Of a stretch of DNA of 24,350 nucleotides, positions 18,696 to 24,350 are shown piece by piece. The stretch spans positions 429,419 to 453,768 of the forward strand of contig BFEA01000451.1 of NCBI GenBank assembly GCA_003427395.1, given 5' to 3'. The notes below the pieces were generated by a model, which was given only the letters and a program-made list of their open reading frames with translations, did no database searches and was not told the DNA's origin. Position 1 is the stretch's first letter. Each line of letters opens with the position of its first letter. This stretch comes from Chara braunii. Taxonomy: Eukaryota > Streptophyta > Charophyceae > Charales > Characeae. A program made the translations under genes and the position numbers.

Positions 18696-19487
18696 CTATC
18701 CCTCTATACCCCCGGGAGCGGTAGCCTCCTCTTGCTGTTCGTACAGTCGGTAGAGATCATCTATGTAGGTCGCGCCCCGACCTACCTCTCGCCGGATGAC
18801 TCTCCACATGGTCTCATCGCTTATTTATGGGAATCCTGGCCTAGTATTTACCGCAGTTCGTAGAATGTAAAGCACCTCGCGCCCTTGTTCGTCCCCGAAA
18901 GGACCCATCTGTAGGAAGGTCCGATAGTATTCTCGATACCTTAATGCTTCGTCAAAATTTAGCCTAATTACGACAGTCATCGCCTGCTCCACTCGTTCTA
19001 TTCCTCCCATTCGTCTTAGCAGGAAGGGTGGTAGACTCATCCGTACGACCTCATTTGGCAACTCAAAAACCCCTGTCGCGGCGACTTTTACTTCAGCCGT
19101 CACGTCATCTCGTTCTGGATCTGCAAACTCAAACCCCTCCCGCCAGGTCGCTTGCCATGCCCCTTCGAACATTCGCACGGGGTCATCGCCGGAAGCCAAG
19201 GCAATCCCAAAGGTCCGTCATCCCTCTTCCAACAGGTGTAAGGATCCCGTCGCATGTACACGCCCTGGGCGGTTCAAGTCTACGCCCCCGAACTCCCCTC
19301 TCGCCCGCCATTCTAGCTTCACTACTAGGTACACCATATCTTCCACCAACTTTTCCCCCACCCAGTCCATTACCGGATTGCCTACCGTATTTCTCGCCGA
19401 CAGGCTTATTTCGACCCTGCCCTCTGATATTCTTGGTGGCAGGATCGCACGAGGTCTATCCGCCCAGAACGTCATTCGTCGGGCCAT
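18696..19487 (-). pseudogene. Tandem paralog P3, two in-frame stops
   Basis: Same family as P4, about 263 codons in one continuous frame from ATG 19487 (MARRMTFWADRP) to TAG 18696. It is broken by TGA 19218-19220 and TAA 18825-18827. The first stop falls exactly where P4 and P1 have Trp in the GW block. Matches to P4: VYLVVKLEW against FMLVECQW, the LPPFLLRRMGG block, FLQMGPFGDEQGREVLYIL against the GPFWGN block, and after the TAA a well-kept MWRVIRREVGRGATYIDDLY. The gap to P4 is 115 nt and contains an A-run on the coding strand. Confidence 0.72.
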
Positions 19488-19794
19488 CTCGCAATGTCTC
19501 CTTTCCTGCTTTCTTAGTCCGATCGCTACACCCACCGAGATTCTATGCCTTTCGTGTTTTAGTCTTTCAAGCCTCTCCCTACTTATCGTACACTGGTTCT
19601 TGCCGCTATCCCCAACTGATACACATTCAATTCTACCCCCCCCCCCATTTTCCAGTTGCTGTCACTCCCCCCTTGTTTCGATCCTTATGCACCATCTATG
19701 GCCTTGTATACACTCCCTTTCTTATGTGACACCTCACTTCACAAACACCCTCCATACTCAGGCCTTTTCACGGTGTTCGATCCCTTGGCCTCAT
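19488..19794 (-). other. P2-P3 spacer with C11 tract
   Basis: A 307-nt spacer, the longest in the array, with eleven consecutive C on the plus strand (19636-19646). GCAGGAAAGGA (19499-19509) lies just above the P3 ATG. No coding sequence is seen on the minus strand. Confidence 0.5.
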
Positions 19795-20549
19795 TCAGTC
19801 GAACCACACTACCTCAAATAGTTTAAAGATGTCGTCTACGTAGGAGGGTGCAGCCGCTGCCTCCCAGCTAACTATGACATCCCAAGACTCCGCCTCTACC
19901 TCTAAGCGGTCATACCTGCGTATTCTTAGGACGATGATGACTTCCTCGACTTTATCTCTGTAGAAGGACCCATATTTCAATGAGAGCCTATAAAACTCCT
20001 CAGTCAGCCAGACACACTCTATATGCACCTTTCTCATGGAGTCGGCTACTTCTAAAATGTGCTCAAACCCCTCAAACCACTCGGCTATGAATCCTGGTAC
20101 CCAAGCCGTTATCCGTAGACTTGGAGGCTTGAGTTTCTTCCATCCTCCCATCACAACTCTGCTACTAACTTCGTCTCATCCCTCGTTGGTGAACAACTTG
20201 CCTTCCTTTCGGGTTCGGGCCTCTGCATCCCCTAGAAGCCACATCGGGTCCTGTCCCATTGCTAACATGGTGCAAAACAGGTGTCATCCATCATCGGAAA
20301 GAACAGTCATTCAAACTGACTCTACCTTGCCTTCTGCTATATTATCCCAACCTTCCTCTTCCCTTTTCGCGTTCCAAATCCGCTCTATCCATACATATGA
20401 CAAATCTCGGGCAACCTCAAACTCAATCCAGTCGCACGTGGTCCCTCTCCATCCGTTCCCTGTTGGTAAGGCATTTTTATTCTTCCTCTGAGTCGCCGTG
20501 GTTCCCAGCCTTTGAAGGGGTATTCCATCATCCTTTCTTCTCTAGTCAT
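19795..20549 (-). pseudogene. Tandem paralog P2, shifted and with three TGA
   Basis: The start chosen is ATG 20549 (MTREERMMEYP), 11 nt below GTGCAGGAAAGG. After about 25 codons the frame must shift near 20475 to reach LPTGNGWRG. The remaining frame carries TGA at 20311, 20284 and 20176 and is otherwise open to the stop at 19795. Family blocks: SYVWIERIW against P1 AFLWIETIW, the GW block (its Trp replaced by the TGA at 20284), SSRVVMGGWKKLKPPS against P4 TRVEMGGWREFRAPA, WVPGFIAEWF, KYGSFYRDKVEEVIIVL and APSYVDDIFKLF. The most degraded copy. Not recognised outside this array. Confidence 0.7.
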
Positions 20550-20612
20550 CTTTTCCTTTCCTGCACAATACCAGGTCACCCGTCCTTCCTAAGTTAAGCT
20601 TCCCTACCCCTC

Positions 20613-21420
20613 TCAGAAGTCCCAGTCCTCTATCTCTTCATCTTCTTCTCCATCACTGAAGTCGTCCTCCTCGTCGTATACCAATTCCCTTATCCCATCT
20701 AGAAACGTCTCCCCTATTGCCACATTCCTGTAAACTATCCCCCAATGCACAGCGCTAGGGACAAAGATATTGTCTATGCTAAGGCAGTTTAGTATCTCGG
20801 CCAACTCCTCTGCCCAGTTCCCCTCGAACGGCCCCATTTCTACTGACAACCGAAAAAAATCTTGCCTAGCGCATTGGTATAGCCCGAGGTTCGTCATAAA
20901 CTGGCATATCCGTACTAGCCTACTCCGGGTTCCGAAAACCGCATCCACCAGGAAGGAGGGCATCACACATCGCATGGTTCTTATGGGTCGCCTCATGCTT
21001 CATTTATTCCCAAGTTCCACCCGTACGTCTACCTTTTCCATTTTCATTTCCCTCCGTTGACATGAAGCCCACACAACCTCTGCTTTTGCCTTCCTAAACA
21101 ACTCGTCCGGCGTATTCCCGAGTGCCAACTCTATGATCATAGTTTTCTCCCCATCTTGCGACAAGTAGACCCACCCCTGGGCTTCCACTGTCCCCTGAAT
21201 TCCAAATCCATTAAACTGACAACCTCGTCAAGGTGACATTAGTCCATATTGTTTCTATCCAAAGGAAAGCATCCTCTCCTTCCAGCATTACCGTTTGATA
21301 CGCTGGTTCAAGGTCCGTCCACGTTCCATTTTCCGGGAGGACGACCGATACCCCATATCTTACATCTACTGGCATTTCCGGGCCGCTAGTATAGATCGGG
21401 GAAGGCAACCATCGCGTCAT
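20613..21420 (-). pseudogene. Tandem paralog P1, one shift and one TGA
   Basis: First copy in transcription order. ATG 21420 (MTRWLPSPIYTSG) opens a 69-codon frame containing VVLPENGTW and EDAFLWIETIW. A frameshift near 21215 leads to GFGIQGTV, EAQGWVYLSQDGEKTM and VRVELGN, then TGA 21000-21002. The same frame continues with RCVMPSFLVDAVFG (against P4 RCRVPRFMIDLVFG), SVEMGPFEGNWAEELAEIL and AIGETFLDGI, and ends at TGA 20613-20615 after a very acidic tail (DEEDDFSDGEEDEEIED). It is separated from P2 by only 63 nt. Confidence 0.72.
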
Positions 21421-23320
21421 CTTGTTTTCAGCACCCGACCCCTGTTTTCATAAAAAGGCACCAACCGATCCTTTTGGTCAGGTCAACCCTTGTCCTATAT
21501 GAGAATTATTCCAGACCCGTCATCAAGGTCTCCCTATTATACCTCCCCTTTCCTAAGTACTACCTTCCTATAATCCCCTCGGCCGGCCATCCATTTGCCC
21601 ACATTCTTTCTCTTGGTTCCACTCCAATTGACCTCTATCCTCCTTCCTTCCGATCATCTCTCACTCGTGCAGACTTAGATGGGAGGGGGGATAGACTTAG
21701 AAATATGTCTCGTCCAACAATCCGAACTCAATCAATCTTTACAGAGGGGAAACAAATAAAAAAAATCAGGCAACCTCACACACGGGTCGGTCATCTCCTC
21801 ACCGACCATCCCCAATATGGTCTCTCCGCTGGTACTATCGGTATAGTTTTATCCTATACCTCAAGCGCAGCTCAAACGTCGCGAGCGCGGTACCCAGGTT
21901 TTGGCAAGGCATTCGCCCTTTCCTCCTTACCCAGAATACCCCATCCCGTCTTGCCGCTTTGCACATCCATACCGACACTGAGGGTTACCTTGAGTGCCTA
22001 AATATAGGGACAAAGTCAGCCGTCCGGGCATTCACTTCCATCGGTCCGACAAGAATCAACCTTTCCCAAAACCATGCTACGAGAGGCTACTAATCGTCTC
22101 CCAGGCTCCGTCTTTGTCCGCATGCAGAGGTACTCCCTTCGCCAGCCAACAGGCTAAGCCCCGCCTGAGGAGATTTCACACCCCGTCCAACAGATCATCG
22201 AGCCGAAGTCCATCACCACTCGAACAAGAATGCTACTAATCAACCGACGTGACAAACTCCCATCCGACAACTCGGTGGCCTGACCTCTACATACAAACAC
22301 ATGGCAGCCTACAAAAGAGAACGACGTTTCGCGACCCCGCAGGTGCAGACCAATCCTTTCCTTCCAAAAGGCAGGACGCTCGAATCCCATCATGCAAACA
22401 CAAGCCCCAAGTGGGACACATATAGTACAAGTGTCATCCCCTTGGTGCACTCAGCGGTTCCTACCCATAACTCACAAATTTTCTCTCAGGACAATGAGTG
22501 TCACTCCCCCTACTTTCATACATAGTGGTTGGTTCCTTCTCGTGAGAATCTTCAAGGGTGAGCTAGTTTTCCTTGGAGTCTAGCAACTCCCTTCATTTCT
22601 CTTCTCTTCACTTGTCTGTCCTTTCATAGGGTAGGATTGTTCTTTCTTGATGACCCGTTGTGTTCATATTGGTTCCTTCAATCACTAAAAAAGGTGCAAA
22701 GTGCATGAGCCCGCTGGGCTCAAAGAAGAAGGGGAAAACACCCATTCGGTCGGATCACTCCGCCATGGGATTTTCATTGGAACCTGGCCTAAGCCAAGCA
22801 CCAACCGCCTGCCAGGTAAACGGAGCCCTTCTTTCATATGAAGAGAAAGGGTCGACCTGCGACTTGCCCAAGGCTTCCCCGGACTAGCGAACACCAGCAC
22901 CGAACGAAGGAGGGCTAGAGCCATTCCGCAAGAAGATGGCTAACCAAGTGCAAAGCATGCATGTTATTCCTCCAGGCCTGGCCATGCCATGCGTCCAGCC
23001 GCCCTCAAATCTGATTTCTCACAAGGAAAGAGCAAACACAAGTCCATTTTCCTTATCTTGGGTTGTGTACACGTCAATACGTCAGGCGCCCCCATCGAAA
23101 TCGCAAGGGTCAATTTAACCCCTTGCCCGTGACCTCCACCATTTTTGTAGGGTCAAACCCCGGTAGACTTTCGAGCCTTAGTCGACCCCACTGCGGGTCC
23201 TAGTTGGCTCGGCCCGCCCACGCTCATGCTCGGGGCGCGTGCTGTTCGTCCCGAGGTCACCCCCACCTAGTGCTTTGAGATGGATGGGGGTGGGCCATCG
23301 CGCGAGAGAGCTTTGACATT
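21421..23320. other. No gene recognised
   Basis: Nearly 1.9 kb without a credible gene. A plus-strand frame is open from 21474 to 22001 (175 codons, GTG start), but its product shows no domain and codon content follows base composition. Small protein-like patches on the minus strand near 22000-22080 are too short to call. A possible fifth decayed paralog was looked for through the GPF and VPRF blocks and not found. A small palindrome GAGCCC-gct-GGGCTC lies near 22710. Confidence 0.45.
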
Positions 23321-23384
23321 GGGGATGTAGCTCAACCCTCACACTGGTTGGTAGTCTCGCTGATCGCAACGCTGATTTTTTTTT
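23321..23384 (+). other. tRNA-Ala-like 5' fragment with T-run
   Basis: GGGGATGTAGCTCAA at 23321-23335 equals the 5' end of plant cytosolic tRNA-Ala as I know it. The D-arm then appears interrupted, GGTAGTCTCGCT follows near 23350, and no proper anticodon or T arm can be drawn. A T9-T10 run at 23375-23384 would be a Pol III terminator. It may be a tRNA-derived SINE head or a decayed tRNA gene, but not a functional tRNA. Confidence 0.35.
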
Positions 23385-24269
23385 ATTCTTTGTCGTGTTC
23401 TCATACAATTGCTCCTTCCAATATGCATGCAGTCCAAGGGTTCTTTGAGTATTTCTCTTTTCTTGTGCATAGCCTAAGCATCATCCTTAGGCCACACACC
23501 ATTTCCCTAAGCATTGTGGCTATATGGCGTCATCGGGGTGCGGCGGAGCCGTCCTCTCCCTTGCCTCTACGAATCCATCGGGTCTCATAATTTGCTTTCC
23601 TCCTTATTGAAGAAGACCCCTTAGTCTTTTTGGGGTCCTCATATGCATGTACACACATCATCACAATTTCCTTGGTACGATTGCACTCTCATTTACAGTC
23701 CAAGTCTTCATGCGCAAAAGTGATTTTCATGGGTTGGCTCTATGTCAAGGGTCCCATAGCCCCTTTGTCCCTCTTCTCTTTCACTCTTGGTGCCCAGTTC
23801 GTCTCGCCCCTATCCCGCTCAAGGCATTTCTAGCCATTACTCACCTGCACAATCCCACACAAGCAACCCCCCGTTGGGGATCAACACGTAGTCCTTCCCA
23901 CATGCCTATCTTTTCAAATCCTTTGGCTGCTCTTTGTTCCCTCTTGATGCTCAATCAGCCCATTCTCTTCTCATAGCCATGCAGTCGGGGAAATGGTTGA
24001 GTCAAACTGACCTCTTTCTCAACTTATGCTTCTTTTCCCGATCCTGCCTTTCTCCCACTTTTTCAAACGTCCTTTCTCTTTTACCTCCTTGGTGGCACAA
24101 GGGACCGGCTATCCTCCCCTTGCCCTCTTTCTCCACCAAGTGAAGTCTGATTTCGTTTACCGTCCGTACCTTGGCAATGTTTCCAAGTGAGGGGAGAAGG
24201 GGTTAGTCATATGCCAAATGAGGGGAAGGGAGAGAGGGGGCAAGGCGAAAGGAGAGACAGAGTGGGGGA

Positions 24270-24274
<5 letters not shown>
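23385..24274. other. No gene recognised
   Basis: Pyrimidine-rich DNA with only short, motif-free open frames. From about 24180 it changes to purine-rich sequence leading into the GA microsatellite. Confidence 0.5.

Positions 24275-24350
<76 letters not shown>
24275..24350. repeat. (GA)n microsatellite, truncated by window end
   Basis: At least 38 uninterrupted GA dinucleotides run to the last base. The preceding 60 bases are already G/A rich. The true length is unknown. Confidence 0.97.

Noticed and set aside
19028-19729. 233-codon plus-strand frame
   Set aside because: It lies antisense to P3, whose family blocks support the minus strand; the plus product is low-complexity P, S and L.
11188-20286. 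UGA recoded as tryptophan
   Set aside because: TGG is used for Trp throughout, TAA and TAG also interrupt the same genes, and frameshifts accompany the stops. Decay is simpler.
21474-22001. 175-codon plus-strand frame
   Set aside because: GTG start, no recognisable motif, no supporting context; kept only as a note.

Overview
The window looks like repeat-rich eukaryotic nuclear DNA. Evidence: long satellite and minisatellite arrays, microsatellites, a decayed Ty3/gypsy-type retroelement, isolated ambiguous bases, and no bacterial-style operon signals. The style of the pol protein (RT ending in a YIDD box followed by NPIKG, RNase H with a VGRW..GFIWQFDYKIERI stretch) reminds me of streptophyte-alga (Chara-like) elements. 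That assignment is from memory and is only a moderate guess.

Layout. 1-2416: two satellite arrays, an ~80-bp unit (1-~1800, its second half organised as a ~321-bp higher-order repeat) and a 91-bp unit (1868-2416). 2447-2757: a pure-purine low-complexity tract. 2758-6350: pyrimidine-rich non-coding DNA packed with short perfect inverted repeats, holding a diverged ~540-bp direct repeat (copies 1441 bp apart) and a ~160-bp tandem duplication. 6350-8905: three unrelated minisatellites separated by GC-richer DNA without a convincing gene. 8906-9339: nothing recognised.

9340-21420 is the gene-bearing part, and every credible coding stretch lies on the minus strand. Read in transcription order (high to low coordinates) it holds four tandem paralogous genes of an unrecognised family (P1 21420-20613, P2 20549-19795, P3 19487-18696, P4 18580-17765). 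These are followed by a complete but broken gag-PR-RT-RNaseH-IN series (17294-10751) and then an unrecognised decayed gene X (10375-9340). Only P4, next to gag, is uninterrupted. The retroelement carries about six frameshifts and eight in-frame stops. No LTR pair, primer-binding site or target-site duplication could be found by eye, so whether the flanking genes belong to the element is open.

The most interesting observation is the co-oriented block. The four tandem paralogs share a leader motif, and short CAG-ending, splice-acceptor-like motifs sit 11-34 nt upstream of the start codons of P2, P3, P4, gag and X. This would fit a large multi-ORF retroelement expressing spliced messages, or a tandem gene cluster invaded by or fused to a retroelement. 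21421-24350 holds no recognised gene apart from a fragment resembling the 5' half of tRNA-Ala and a terminal (GA)n tract that runs off the window.
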